DNA of 64,000 bases from Corynebacterium matruchotii (GTDB lineage: Bacteria; Actinomycetota; Actinomycetes; Mycobacteriales; Mycobacteriaceae): positions 1 to 64,000 of the forward strand of contig NZ_CP050134.2 of NCBI RefSeq assembly GCF_011612265.2, written 5' to 3'. The stretch's first letter is position 1, and each line of letters starts with the position of its first letter. The position numbers were made by a program, and so were the translations under genes. Positions 26,216 to 35,685 of this stretch are shown here, in pieces. The notes beneath the pieces were generated by a model. The model searched no databases. It was not told where the DNA came from and worked only from the letters and a program-made list of their open reading frames with translations.

Positions 26216-27787
26216 ATGAGCTTCGCCACTATTCTCGATACGCTCACCACTATTATTTGGTCGCCAGCACTGGTGTTTGTGTGCCTGGCCGTGGGGATTT
26301 TCTTCACCGTTAGCACGCTGTTCATGCAGATTCGCTGTATTCCCGACATGTTTCAGCAGATGGTGGGCAATGATGATTCCGAATCCGGGGTGTCGTCGTT
26401 TAAGGCCCTGATGATCTCCCTGGCCGGCCGGGTCGGCGTCGGTAATATTGCCGGGGTGGCTACCGCCATCGCCTACGGTGGCCCGGGTGCCGTGTTTTGG
26501 ATGTGGATCGTCGCCATTTTCGGCGCCGCCACATCCTTCATGGAATGCACCCTCGCCCAGATATATAAGGAGAAAGACCAGGATACTGGTGAATATCGGG
26601 GTGGGCCGGCCTACTATATCGAAAAGGCTTTCCAGCACACGCGGGCCCGAAAATTCATGCTGGTGTACGCCATTATTTTCGCGGTGTGCATGGTGCTGTC
26701 CGGCGGATATTTCCTCCTGGGCATTCAGGCGAACGGGGTGGCCGACGCCATGCGCAACGCGTGGGGGATTAACGTGTGGCTCAGCGCGGCCGTGTCGGCG
26801 GTGCTGGTGGGCGTCATCATCATGGGTGGGGTGAAGCGGATCGCTAACTTCGCCTCCCTGGTGGTGCCGTTCATGGCCATCATCTATATCTTGGCCGCAG
26901 TCATCATCATGTTCGTCAATTTTCACCATATTGATGACGTGTTTTCCCTGATCTTCCGGTCGGCGTTCGACCGGGAGGCCATGTTCTCGGGGATGTTGGG
27001 GTCGGCCATCATGTGGGGCGTGAAGCGCGGCATTTACTCCAACGAGGCTGGTCAGGGCACGGGTCCGCAGTCGGCGGCCGCCGCCGAGGTGTCGCACCCG
27101 GCGAAGCAGGGTTTTGTGCAGGCGTTCGCCGTGTATGCGGGCACACTGTTTGTGTGCTCGGCAACCGCGTTCATCATTCTCTCGACTGACATGTATAAGG
27201 TGTTCGAAGGCGAAAGCCAGGACGGTCCGGTGCGTTACGCCGGCCAGCTTGCCGACGGCGTAGACGTGGGACCCGGCTTCGTCCAGGAGGGTCTCAATAG
27301 CTTCGTGCCCGGCATCGGCGCCGGGTTCGTGGCGTTGGCGATCGTGCTGTTCGCGTTCACCACGGTGCTGGCCTACTACTACATGGCGGAAACCAACCTG
27401 GCCTATTTCAACCGGTGGATTCCCAACCATAAGGTGCGGGTGTCGCTGCTCATCGGCCTGCGGGTGTTGGCGGTTGCCTCGGTGGTTATTGGCGCCACCA
27501 CCACCCCGGGCAATGCGTGGGCCCTGGGCGACATCGGGGTGGGCGTGACCACCTGGCTGAATATCATTGCGATCACCATTGTGCAGATTCCGGCCCACAA
27601 GGCCCTGTGGGATTACCACCGGCAAAAGAAGGCTGGGCTCGACCCGGTGTTCGAACCGGAGAAGTTGGGAATCAAGAACGCGGACTTTTGGACGGTCCGG
27701 GCGATGGAAGAACGCATCGCGGCGAAGCGTGCGGCCGGCGACAGCGACAGTAACGACGAAATCGACGGTAAGTCCAACCCCCAATAA
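26216..27787 (+). CDS. Alanine/glycine:cation symporter, AgcS family (first copy)
   Basis: A 523-residue inner-membrane transporter of the AgcS (sodium:alanine symporter) family, with about eleven hydrophobic segments. Family signatures are GRVGVGNIAGVATAIAYGGP near residue 70 and the GQGTGPQSAAAAEVSHPAKQ segment near residue 280. Start at ATG 26216 after AGGAAAAG. A strong terminator follows, so it forms its own unit. It closely resembles the next gene throughout, differing mainly at the C-terminus. Confidence 0.9.
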   Translation: MSFATILDTLTTIIWSPALVFVCLAVGIFFTVSTLFMQIRCIPDMFQQMVGNDDSESGVSSFKALMISLAGRVGVGNIAGVATAIAYGGPGAVFWMWIVAIFGAATSFMECTLAQIYKEKDQDTGEYRGGPAYYIEKAFQHTRARKFMLVYAIIFAVCMVLSGGYFLLGIQANGVADAMRNAWGINVWLSAAVSAVLVGVIIMGGVKRIANFASLVVPFMAIIYILAAVIIMFVNFHHIDDVFSLIFRSAFDREAMFSGMLGSAIMWGVKRGIYSNEAGQGTGPQSAAAAEVSHPAKQGFVQAFAVYAGTLFVCSATAFIILSTDMYKVFEGESQDGPVRYAGQLADGVDVGPGFVQEGLNSFVPGIGAGFVALAIVLFAFTTVLAYYYMAETNLAYFNRWIPNHKVRVSLLIGLRVLAVASVVIGATTTPGNAWALGDIGVGVTTWLNIIAITIVQIPAHKALWDYHRQKKAGLDPVFEPEKLGIKNADFWTVRAMEERIAAKRAAGDSDSNDEIDGKSNPQ

Positions 27788-27831
27788 TCGGTTTCTATGT
27801 GCCGATAGGTAAGCGCTTCTGTCGGAAATTA

Positions 27832-27862
27832 GCCCCAGATTAGGGTAATCTGGGGCATTTTT
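27832..27862 (+). terminator. Rho-independent terminator
   Basis: GCCCCAGATTA and TAATCTGGGGC form a perfect 11-bp stem around GGG, followed by ATTTTT. It ends the first AgcS transcript 45 bases after the stop. Confidence 0.9.
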
Positions 27863-27941
27863 GTGACTTGGGGCTCATTAATGAGGTAGTTCATGCATAA
27901 TGGGCAGATGTATTCCACATCACAAAGAATGGAGAGGTGCC

Positions 27942-29468
27942 ATGAGTTTTGCTGCACTCCTCGAAACCCTCAATAGTGTTATTTGGTCGCCGGCACTGGT
28001 GTTCCTGTGTTTGGCGGTGGGGGTTTATTTCACCCTGACCACGCTGTTTCTTCAGGTTCGGTGCCTGCCCGACATGATGCGGCAGATTGTGAGCAATGAA
28101 AAATCCGGTTCCGGGGTGTCCTCCTTTGAATCCCTGATGATCTCCCTGGCTGGCCGGGTTGGCGTGGGGAACATCGCGGGGGTGGCGACCGCTATTGCGT
28201 TCGGTGGCCCGGGGGCCGTGTTTTGGATGTGGGCGGTGGCGCTGTTGGGGTCGGCCACGTCGTTTATCGAATGCACGCTCGCCCAGATTTATAAGGAGAA
28301 GGACCGGGACACCGGCGAGTATCGGGGCGGGCCCGCCTACTACATTGAGAAAGCGTATAAGCACACCCGGGCGGGGAAGTTCATGCTGGTGTATGCGGTG
28401 GTGTTCGCCGTGGCGATGATGCTGGCCACATCGTATTTCCTCCCCGGAATTCAGGCCAATGGGGTGGCTGCCGCCATGCATAATGCTTGGGGAACAGATG
28501 TTCGTATTAGTGCGGTGGTGTTGGGGATCCTGCTGGCGGTCATCATCATGGGTGGGGTGCGGCGGATCGCGAACTTCGCCTCCCTGGTAGTGCCGCTCAT
28601 GGCGGTGGTGTACATCTTGGCGTCGATCGTGATCATGTTTGTGAATTTCGACCGGATTGACGACGTGTTTTCCCTGATCTTCCGGTCCGCATTCGACCAA
28701 GAGGCCATGTTCTCCGGGATGCTGGGCGCTGCCATCATGTGGGGCGTGAAGCGCGGCATCTATTCCAACGAGGCCGGTCAAGGCACCGGTCCGCAGTCGG
28801 CGGCCGCCGCCGAGGTGTCGCACCCGGCAAAACAAGGGTTCGTGCAGGCGTTTGCCGTGTACGTGGATACGTTGTTTGTGTGCTCGGCGACCGCGTTTAT
28901 CATCATTTCCACCGACATGTATAAGGTGTTCGAAAACCAGAGTGAGGACGGCGCGGTGCGTTACGCAGGTAAGCTTGCCGACGGCGTGCCCGTGGGGCCC
29001 GGCTTCGTTCAGGAAGGCCTCAATAGCTTCACCAGCGGCATCGGCACGAGCTTCGTTGCGGTGGCGATCGGGCTGTTCGCCTTCACCACGGTGCTGGCCT
29101 ACTACTACATGGCGGAAACTAACCTGGCCTATTTCAACCGGTGGATTCACAGCCGGCGGCTGCGGCTGGCATTCGTGTGGGGGCTTCGGGTGCTGGTGGT
29201 GGTGTCGGTTGTGGTGGGCGCCATGACTACCCCGGGCAATGCGTGGGCCCTGGGCGACATCGGGGTGGGCGCCACGGCCTGGCTGAATATCATTGCGATC
29301 GTGGTGCTGCAGATCCCGGCTCACAAGGCCCTGTGGGATTACCACCGGCAGAAGAAGGCCGGGCTCGACCCAGTGTTTGACCCAGAAAAACTAGGGATCA
29401 AGAACGCGGACTTTTGGGTGCAGGAGCGGAAGACATCCCAGTCACCTGCAGTCACGGCGGAGGCTTAG
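27942..29468 (+). CDS. Alanine/glycine:cation symporter, AgcS family (second copy)
   Basis: A 508-residue paralogue of the preceding gene with the same signatures (NIAGVATAIAFGGP and GQGTGPQSAAAAEVSHP). The ATG at 27942 (MSFAALLETL) follows GGAGAGG and aligns with the start of the first copy; the longer frame from 27900 is rejected. The tandem arrangement indicates gene duplication, with the terminator between them allowing separate control. Confidence 0.9.
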   Translation: MSFAALLETLNSVIWSPALVFLCLAVGVYFTLTTLFLQVRCLPDMMRQIVSNEKSGSGVSSFESLMISLAGRVGVGNIAGVATAIAFGGPGAVFWMWAVALLGSATSFIECTLAQIYKEKDRDTGEYRGGPAYYIEKAYKHTRAGKFMLVYAVVFAVAMMLATSYFLPGIQANGVAAAMHNAWGTDVRISAVVLGILLAVIIMGGVRRIANFASLVVPLMAVVYILASIVIMFVNFDRIDDVFSLIFRSAFDQEAMFSGMLGAAIMWGVKRGIYSNEAGQGTGPQSAAAAEVSHPAKQGFVQAFAVYVDTLFVCSATAFIIISTDMYKVFENQSEDGAVRYAGKLADGVPVGPGFVQEGLNSFTSGIGTSFVAVAIGLFAFTTVLAYYYMAETNLAYFNRWIHSRRLRLAFVWGLRVLVVVSVVVGAMTTPGNAWALGDIGVGATAWLNIIAIVVLQIPAHKALWDYHRQKKAGLDPVFDPEKLGIKNADFWVQERKTSQSPAVTAEA

Positions 29469-29510
29469 AATTGTTGCCGTAAGTATCGGTGCGACAAGAA
29501 GGGTGACCGC

Positions 29511-30113
29511 GTGGCGGACGTCGACAAGCTAGTAATAGCCGGGGAGATCGGGCGACAAACCGCCCTCGAATATCTCGAATACACTTTCGAACCTGGTGTG
29601 ATGTATGCGCTCGCCGGCCGCAACGGTGCGGGCAAATCAACGCTGCTGCTCACCCTTGCCGGGGAGTTGGAACCCGTGTCTGGCGAGGTCACGTTTGGCG
29701 GGACGCCGCCCGGGGACGTGACCAACGCCGGCAACATTGTGCGCGTGAGCGACCCGATATTCTTGCCGGATCTATCGCTGGGGGAACACATCGAACTCAT
29801 GCAACGTAAAACCAAAGTCGACCTGTCTGACGCGCTCGCCACCTGGCAGCTGGAGGAGCTCCTGCCCCTGCCGCCGGCGCAGCTTTCCAGTGGTCAGCGG
29901 CAGCGGGCATTCCTCGCCATCCAACTGTACCTGCCCACCCAGGTGCTGCTCATGGACGAGCCCGAACGCTACCTGGACACGCACTGGCAGCAATGTTTGA
30001 CCACCGAACTGCGGAATCTCGCCAGTGCCGGGCGGATCGTGGTGGTGGCAACACACAGCGCCGACATGCTGGCCGCCTGCGACCATCGCATCGTGGTGGG
30101 GCACCATGGGTAA
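29511..30113 (+). CDS. ABC-type ATPase subunit
   Basis: A 200-residue nucleotide-binding protein with all ABC motifs: Walker A GRNGAGKST (about residues 37-45), signature LSSGQRQR (about 125), Walker B VLLMDEPE and the switch His in VVATHS. GTG start behind AGAAGGG. Its stop overlaps the start of a multispanning membrane protein, so the two probably form one transporter. Substrate unknown. Confidence 0.8.
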   Translation: MADVDKLVIAGEIGRQTALEYLEYTFEPGVMYALAGRNGAGKSTLLLTLAGELEPVSGEVTFGGTPPGDVTNAGNIVRVSDPIFLPDLSLGEHIELMQRKTKVDLSDALATWQLEELLPLPPAQLSSGQRQRAFLAIQLYLPTQVLLMDEPERYLDTHWQQCLTTELRNLASAGRIVVVATHSADMLAACDHRIVVGHHG

Positions 30114-31143
30114 GCTTATCGACGCCCTCTACTACCTGGTGGTCACCGCCCTCATTGGTGGCTTCGTGGTGCAGGGCGCCCTAAAACTCACTCCCACCCT
30201 CGAACACACATTCGGCACGGCGGCGGCGCGGGTGCCGGATTCCTGGGCATTCCCCCTGGCAATTATCGGCCTGCTCACCCTTAACCTGCTCCTGGAACGA
30301 ATCCTCCCACTTCGGGCGCTCTCCGAGGCGCATTGGGTGTATACCGCCCGCCCGGCGCGCCGCATGCCCGGGTTCGACGGGCTGTCGTGGGTGCAGTTGG
30401 GGCTGGTCGGCGCGGTTGCGGCCCTCGTCGGGATGGGGCAGGGCATGTGGTGGCAGTATGCGGTGATCGCGGTGCTGTCCCGATTCATGATGGGGATGCG
30501 TAACTGGACGCTCGCCCAACTGTTGGCGGCGGGGGTTACCCGGTCGGTGGGGTTGGGTGGCCTGTCCGTGCAGGATTCCGAACTGGTGAGCCAGGCGTTC
30601 GCCCAGTGCGCCATCACTAATAACCCGAAGGTGTGGTTGGCCGTGCGGCCGGCCGGAAACCCGTGGCTGCTGGTGGCGCGCAGATATGGGCGCCGGTTTT
30701 ACCTCCCCCTGCTGGTGGTCATTATTGTGTGCCTGTCGTTGAGCATGGCGCCCACCTGGCCGCAGGTGGCGGCGGTGGTGTTCCTCCTGGCCTGGTCGAT
30801 CTTGGGGGCGGGGGTGGCCCGGTGCGCCAGGTTTGGGATGTGGGGATCGCCGGAAACTGCGCGGGTGCTGTGGGTTGTGGTGGCAGGGCATGCCCTGGTT
30901 GCGGCCATGATTCTGTGGGTCACCTGGCGGGCGGTAAACCCGGCGGCCCTGGTGGCAACCGTGGTGATGGTGGTGTATGTGGGGGTTGTGCGGTCCCGGC
31001 CGCGGGCCGCCACCAGCGCGGAGGTTGTTGATTCCGGGTTGGGGGCGATGGTATCCCCCGACCTGATCGGCTACTACGGCAAGGGGCTGGTGGTGGCCCT
31101 GGTGGGTGCGGTGATTACCCTGGCGGCTATTTCAGGGAGTTAA
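30106..31143 (+). CDS. Multispanning membrane partner of the ABC ATPase
   Basis: A 345-residue protein with roughly eight to nine hydrophobic segments, Trp- and Val-rich, starting at ATG 30106 inside the last codons of the ATPase gene. Coupling and topology suggest a permease subunit. No recognised family. Its last bases overlap the convergent LCP gene by 17 bp. Confidence 0.65.
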   Translation: MGKLIDALYYLVVTALIGGFVVQGALKLTPTLEHTFGTAAARVPDSWAFPLAIIGLLTLNLLLERILPLRALSEAHWVYTARPARRMPGFDGLSWVQLGLVGAVAALVGMGQGMWWQYAVIAVLSRFMMGMRNWTLAQLLAAGVTRSVGLGGLSVQDSELVSQAFAQCAITNNPKVWLAVRPAGNPWLLVARRYGRRFYLPLLVVIIVCLSLSMAPTWPQVAAVVFLLAWSILGAGVARCARFGMWGSPETARVLWVVVAGHALVAAMILWVTWRAVNPAALVATVVMVVYVGVVRSRPRAATSAEVVDSGLGAMVSPDLIGYYGKGLVVALVGAVITLAAISGS

Positions 31144-32473
31144 ATAATTGCTGGGAGCCTTCCTCGTCCCACAGCACCACGGAGCCCACATCATAGTTAC
31201 CGAACCCACCCACGGGGACGGTTTCCGTGGTGACCCCGCTGCGCATTGCGAGTGCCACCCGGGCCAGGTTCCACACGTGGTCTTTTTCGCCCACGGTGAA
31301 GCTGCCGGTCACGGTGGTGATGGTGGGCAGGAGTCGGAATGGGTTTGCCAGGGTTCCGGCGGAGGACACCTTTTTGACGAGGGCGGCGAAGAATTCCCGC
31401 TGGCGTTGTACCCGGTCCAGGTCGCCCATGGCGGTGGCGCGGGTGCGCACGTAGCCTAGGGCGGTGGGTCCGTCGACTTTTTGGCAGCCTGCCTGAATGT
31501 CCAGGTGGGCGAGCGGGTCTTGGATGGGTTCCTTGGGGCACACTTCGATGCCGCTCACCGCGTCAACAACGTTGGCGAGCCCGCCCATGCCGATTTCCGC
31601 ATAGTGTTTGATGCGCAGCCCGGTGGCTTCTTCCACGGTTTGGGTGAGGAGTTGCGGGCCGCCGAAGGTGAAGGCCGCATTGATTTTGTCCATGCCGTAG
31701 CCGGGAATGTTCACGTAGGAGTCGCGGGGTAGGGACACCAGGGTGGCCTTGCCGGTGAGGGGGATGTGCAGCAGCATGATGGTGTCGGTGCGCATGGACC
31801 CAATGTCCCCACCGGTTCCGAGGCGTTGCGCGTCTGCTTCGGACAACCCGGTGCGGGAGTCGGAGCCGACCAGGAGCCAGTTGGTGCCGCTGGTGGCGGC
31901 AATGTGCTGGGGTGGGTCGGCGGCCACCCGGTTGAGCCGACTATCGAGCCAGAACGTGCCGGCAACAGCTAGCACGAGCACCACGACCAGGGTCCAGGCC
32001 AGGCCGGAGAGGCAGCCGCGGGGTCGGAGTCGGGGTAGCCGGAAATTACCCAAGTTGCCCCAGGGGGATTGGTTTCCGGCCGGCCGGCGGCGTTGTTGCC
32101 CCTGTTGGGGGCGTCGCTGGGGTGCGCGTTGGCCAGAGTGTTGTTGGGGGTTTCGCCGTCCCTGCCCTTGCCGTTGGCCTTGCCCGGTGGTTCGGGGTCG
32201 ACGCTGCCCCTGCCCCTGACTTTGCCGTCGTTGGCCCATGGGCGCACCATCCCGACCTAATTGTTGCGTCTCATAGTATTGCTGGGATTCGGCCGGGTCC
32301 GGAATGTATTGCTGTGGCCTGCCGCTTTGGCGTGGCTGCCCCTGCCGGGGTTGCTGCCCACCACCGGTTTGGCGAGGTTGCCGCGCCGGCTGTTGCTGCG
32401 GTCGTTGCGGCCGTTGTCCTCGCGGCGTGGTCCCCTCGCGGCCTCGGATGGGCCGACCATAACGATCTACCAT
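31127..32473 (-). CDS. LytR-CpsA-Psr (LCP) family protein
   Basis: LCP enzymes attach undecaprenyl- or decaprenyl-linked glycopolymers to peptidoglycan; in corynebacteria they ligate arabinogalactan. The start at 32473 (MVDRYGRP) follows AGGTGGGG. Residues 1-150 are a Gln/Arg/Gly/Pro-rich cytoplasmic tail, then a membrane helix (LAWTLVVVLVLAVAG) and the LCP domain: GSDSRTG, MRTDTIMLLHI, SLPRDSYVNIPG, KINAAFTFGG and RTRATAMGDLDRVQRQ, with the Arg/Asp residues that bind the pyrophosphate. The low-complexity tail is much longer than usual. Confidence 0.85.
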   Translation of the reverse strand: MVDRYGRPIRGREGTTPRGQRPQRPQQQPARQPRQTGGGQQPRQGQPRQSGRPQQYIPDPAESQQYYETQQLGRDGAPMGQRRQSQGQGQRRPRTTGQGQRQGQGRRNPQQHSGQRAPQRRPQQGQQRRRPAGNQSPWGNLGNFRLPRLRPRGCLSGLAWTLVVVLVLAVAGTFWLDSRLNRVAADPPQHIAATSGTNWLLVGSDSRTGLSEADAQRLGTGGDIGSMRTDTIMLLHIPLTGKATLVSLPRDSYVNIPGYGMDKINAAFTFGGPQLLTQTVEEATGLRIKHYAEIGMGGLANVVDAVSGIEVCPKEPIQDPLAHLDIQAGCQKVDGPTALGYVRTRATAMGDLDRVQRQREFFAALVKKVSSAGTLANPFRLLPTITTVTGSFTVGEKDHVWNLARVALAMRSGVTTETVPVGGFGNYDVGSVVLWDEEGSQQLFNSLK

Positions 32474-32622
32474 GACAACCCCACCTGTACGATGTGCGAT
32501 AGCATTGTGGTCACCTTTCTCGGATCCATAGGCCCAACAATAACGGGACACCAGCGAAAAATAGAACATTTGACGCTGGTCTTACCTGAATTATTCTTTA
32601 AGAATACCGTAACAGGGGTGGG

Positions 32623-33384
32623 TTAGAGTCCCAGGAAGCTCAAATGCCCTCGTAAGAGTGAGTAGCCCACGAACGCCACCGCGTCGATAAGAAAATGCCC
32701 AAGAATGAGCGGCCAGACTCGGCGAGTCTTCAAATAGTATGCGCCGAATATGAGCCCCATGATGATGTTCCCCAGGCCGGCTGACCAGCCCTGATACAGG
32801 TGGTAGCTGCCCCGCAGCACCGCGGAGAGCAGCAGGGCCACCCACGGGGGGATCCGCAATTGTTCCAGCCGGGTGATGAGCCACATCACCACAACGATTT
32901 CTTCGCTGAAGGCGTTCGCCGCCGACCAGATGAGCAACACGATGATCTCCCACCAGGCGTCGTCAAGCGTGCTGGGAACCACCTGCTTGCTGAACCCAAA
33001 ATGCACCGCGGAAAGGTAGAACACCAGGCCGGGGATACCGATGAGCGCCGCCAAGCCCGCGCCTTCCAGGATTGCTTTGGGCTGCCACCGGGAAAATATC
33101 GACTCGCGCAGCAGGTACAGGGCTAGAAACCCCCAGCTAAACAGCATTGCTGAGCTACATAGCTGCATGGCCAGGTCAATCCAGGATGTGTCCGATTGGT
33201 GTTCCGCCAGCGTGGTTTGTTGCTGGTTGAGCGGCACCGGCTGCATGAGATCGCTGAGCAGTCGCAGGGCGGCCCGCATGCCGCTCAGTCCGAACGTCAC
33301 CACCAGCACGATCGCAATCTCTTGCCGAATCCGCCTGGTGTCGGCCGGCTGGTCGGTTGCGGGGTTATTAGAAATAGTAATCAT
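32623..33384 (-). CDS. CPBP-family intramembrane protein (CAAX protease-like)
   Basis: A 253-residue membrane protein with about seven hydrophobic segments. It has the paired Glu (FSEEIVVV), a RGSYHLYQG segment with the second-motif His, and HFLIDA for the third motif, so it fits the CPBP/Abi family. The Arg expected in EExxxR is absent, which may mean altered activity. Its start overlaps the stop of the amidase gene (33381-33384), so the two are coupled. Confidence 0.75.
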   Translation of the reverse strand: MITISNNPATDQPADTRRIRQEIAIVLVVTFGLSGMRAALRLLSDLMQPVPLNQQQTTLAEHQSDTSWIDLAMQLCSSAMLFSWGFLALYLLRESIFSRWQPKAILEGAGLAALIGIPGLVFYLSAVHFGFSKQVVPSTLDDAWWEIIVLLIWSAANAFSEEIVVVMWLITRLEQLRIPPWVALLLSAVLRGSYHLYQGWSAGLGNIIMGLIFGAYYLKTRRVWPLILGHFLIDAVAFVGYSLLRGHLSFLGL

Positions 33385-34628
33385 AGTGTTATTCGCCTAT
33401 CAGAGTCACCATATAACGTAGCCGCAACCCCAAATAATTGGGCCGGCGACACCCGCAACGCGCCCACATGAATAGGCGTACGAATATTCTCAAACGGGAA
33501 AACCAATGCGCCCAAGCCTGCCATATTAAACATGGTTGCCCACGGCGTCCACTGGGTTTGCGCATAGAAATCAGATTCGGGCGACATGGCCCGAAAATAC
33601 CCGATCGGCGGCGGATCAAACGCCAACATGGGGCTGAGCAGCACATCCACATCCCACGCCCGCAACACCTGCGACTTCACCGACATGAACTCGGTAATCA
33701 CCGCCTCCTTCCGATGCTCCCCAATCCGGGACCCCCGATCCCGCAGCCACGACACCAACGGCGAGGCCTCACCCGTCACCTTCACCGACCGCAACGACAA
33801 AATATCGTGAAACGCCGCAAACGGGGCATCCCCATACGGCCGCCGCACCATCATCACATCATGCCCGGCCTTACTCAACGCCGACGCCGCCCGATCCACC
33901 GCCGAAAGCATGTGCTCCGAAACCTCAACCTCCGCATGCACCGGCTCGATCAGCACCCCCACCCGCAGCCGCGGCACCCGCGCCGGGACGGTGACATTAT
34001 TCACATACGCCGAGTCGGTGAGCGTGCCGGCAAGAAACCCCTGCGCCACCGGGTTTGCGTTCCCCGTGTCGTGCGGCGGCTTATAGCCCACAATGCCCGT
34101 GCACGCTGCCGGAATCCGAATCGACCCCCCACCATCCGATGCGTGGGCCGCCCGCACCAACCCCCGCGCCACCATGACCGCGGCACCACCCGACGACCCG
34201 CCCGGCGTGTGCCCCGGCAGCGTGGGATTATCCGGGTGCGGCAACCCCACCGGTTCGGTGTAGGCGGTGAGTCCCAGCTCGGGGGCCAAAGTTTTCCCCG
34301 GAATAATGGCGCCCTGCCGCAGACAGCGGAGAAGAAACGGATCCGTTTCCGTCGCCATATACGTCCGACTCCGGTTTCCCAACGTGGTGGGCATGCCCGC
34401 AACATCCGATAAGTCTTTCGCCGGAATAATCCACCCAGAGAGCCGACCATACCCCCGCGACCGCCGGAGCTTTTGGGACCGTTGCGCTCGATGCTGTTGT
34501 GCTTGCAGCTGCGCTCGGGCGGCATCCGGGTCGAAATATGCGAAACCATGCTCCCGTGGGCTCAAAGCGGCCACGAGTGAGCTCAAACGACGAAGGGACT
34601 CAGGCATGTAGGTAGCGTACCTATTCAT
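33381..34628 (-). CDS. Amidase-signature family protein
   Basis: Hydrolyses an amide, substrate unknown. The Ser-cisSer-Lys triad is visible: Lys in IIPAKDLSDVAG, Ser in PGGSSGGAA, and nucleophile Ser in DGGGSIRIPAACTG, with GIVGYKPP after it. At 415 residues it is a little shorter than many relatives (GatA about 480). The start at 34628 is 18 bases from the divergent pheA start, so their promoters must overlap or lie within coding sequence; an ATG at 34607 is an alternative. Confidence 0.8.
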   Translation of the reverse strand: MNRYATYMPESLRRLSSLVAALSPREHGFAYFDPDAARAQLQAQQHRAQRSQKLRRSRGYGRLSGWIIPAKDLSDVAGMPTTLGNRSRTYMATETDPFLLRCLRQGAIIPGKTLAPELGLTAYTEPVGLPHPDNPTLPGHTPGGSSGGAAVMVARGLVRAAHASDGGGSIRIPAACTGIVGYKPPHDTGNANPVAQGFLAGTLTDSAYVNNVTVPARVPRLRVGVLIEPVHAEVEVSEHMLSAVDRAASALSKAGHDVMMVRRPYGDAPFAAFHDILSLRSVKVTGEASPLVSWLRDRGSRIGEHRKEAVITEFMSVKSQVLRAWDVDVLLSPMLAFDPPPIGYFRAMSPESDFYAQTQWTPWATMFNMAGLGALVFPFENIRTPIHVGALRVSPAQLFGVAATLYGDSDRRITL

Positions 34629-34646
34629 TACCGTAAGATAATAGTT

Positions 34647-35684
34647 ATGAGTGTAACTGTGGCATATTTAGGACCCGCCGGTACGTTCACCGAGGCGGCG
34701 CTATGGGAATTCGCCCACCGCGGCTACCTGACCACCCCAGTTACCGACGCAAAAACAATGCTTGTCGACGCCACCCGCGGCGGGGGAGCAGGCTTGGAGG
34801 CGGGGGCTGGGGGCGCGCCCGCCGCATCCCCCGCCGATAATGTTATTCCTTTTCCCTGCACCAGCCCCCGGGAGGCCATTTCCGCGCTGCGTGCCGGGGA
34901 CGCCGATTATGCGGTTGTGGCTATTGAAAACTCGGTGGATGGGTTTGTGACCCCCACCTTTGATGCCCTTGATGCCGATGGGATACAGATTTATGCCGAA
35001 CTGGATTTACCCATTGCGTTCGCCATGATGATGCGCCCCGGAATGTCATTATCCGAGGTCACCACGGTCACCACCCACCCGGTGGCCTACCAGCAGGTAA
35101 AAACCTGGCTTGCCGACACCATTGGGGAGCACACCTTTGTGCCCGCCTCCTCCAATGCGGCCGCGGCGCAAATCGTGGCCGACGGTGGCGCCGACCTTGC
35201 GGCGGCTCCGGTCCGGTCGGCGGAGCTGTTTCACTTGACCGTGGTTGCGGAGAACATTGCGGACGTGGCCGGGGCCCGCACCCGGTTTGTGGTGGTGGGG
35301 CCGACCGGCATGTCGCCGGCACCTACCGGGGTGGACCGGACCGCGGTGGTGTTTACCCTGCGGAACGAGCCGGGGTCCCTGGTGGCCGCGTTGACGGAGT
35401 TCGCGGTGCGGGGCGTCGACCTCTCCCGAATTGAATCGCGTCCAATTGAAAACGGGTTGGGGACGTACCGGTTCCATGTGGATTTGAATGGGCACGTGAC
35501 TCAACCCATGGTGGCGGAAGCATTGCGCGCACTCTATGTGCGGTGTGAGTCAATAAAGTTTTTAGGTTCGTGGCCGGCGGCCCCCACCGCATCTGAGCGT
35601 GAACGGCAACTTCACCACAATAATCGCTTGCTCGCGGAGGCCGAGTCCTGGGTTTCTGCGGCACAAACCGGAAGGATGATGTGA
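34647..35684 (+). CDS. pheA: Prephenate dehydratase
   Basis: Converts prephenate to phenylpyruvate in phenylalanine synthesis. N-terminus VAYLGPAGTFTEAAL, IENSVDG and ARTRFVVVG belong to the catalytic domain; an ACT domain follows (VFTLRNEPGSLVAALTEFA, GVDLSRIESRPI, YRFHVDLNGH) and gives allosteric control by phenylalanine. An insertion of about 30 Gly/Ala/Pro-rich residues near residue 45 is unusual. The next gene starts two bases after the stop. Confidence 0.9.
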   Translation: MSVTVAYLGPAGTFTEAALWEFAHRGYLTTPVTDAKTMLVDATRGGGAGLEAGAGGAPAASPADNVIPFPCTSPREAISALRAGDADYAVVAIENSVDGFVTPTFDALDADGIQIYAELDLPIAFAMMMRPGMSLSEVTTVTTHPVAYQQVKTWLADTIGEHTFVPASSNAAAAQIVADGGADLAAAPVRSAELFHLTVVAENIADVAGARTRFVVVGPTGMSPAPTGVDRTAVVFTLRNEPGSLVAALTEFAVRGVDLSRIESRPIENGLGTYRFHVDLNGHVTQPMVAEALRALYVRCESIKFLGSWPAAPTASERERQLHHNNRLLAEAESWVSAAQTGRMM

Positions 35685-35685
35685 C

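Noticed and set aside
26198..29345. Two long minus-strand frames (528 and 484 codons) opposite the AgcS genes
   Set aside because: Both are His/Gly/Arg-rich antisense shadows that resemble each other only because the two symporter genes are paralogues.
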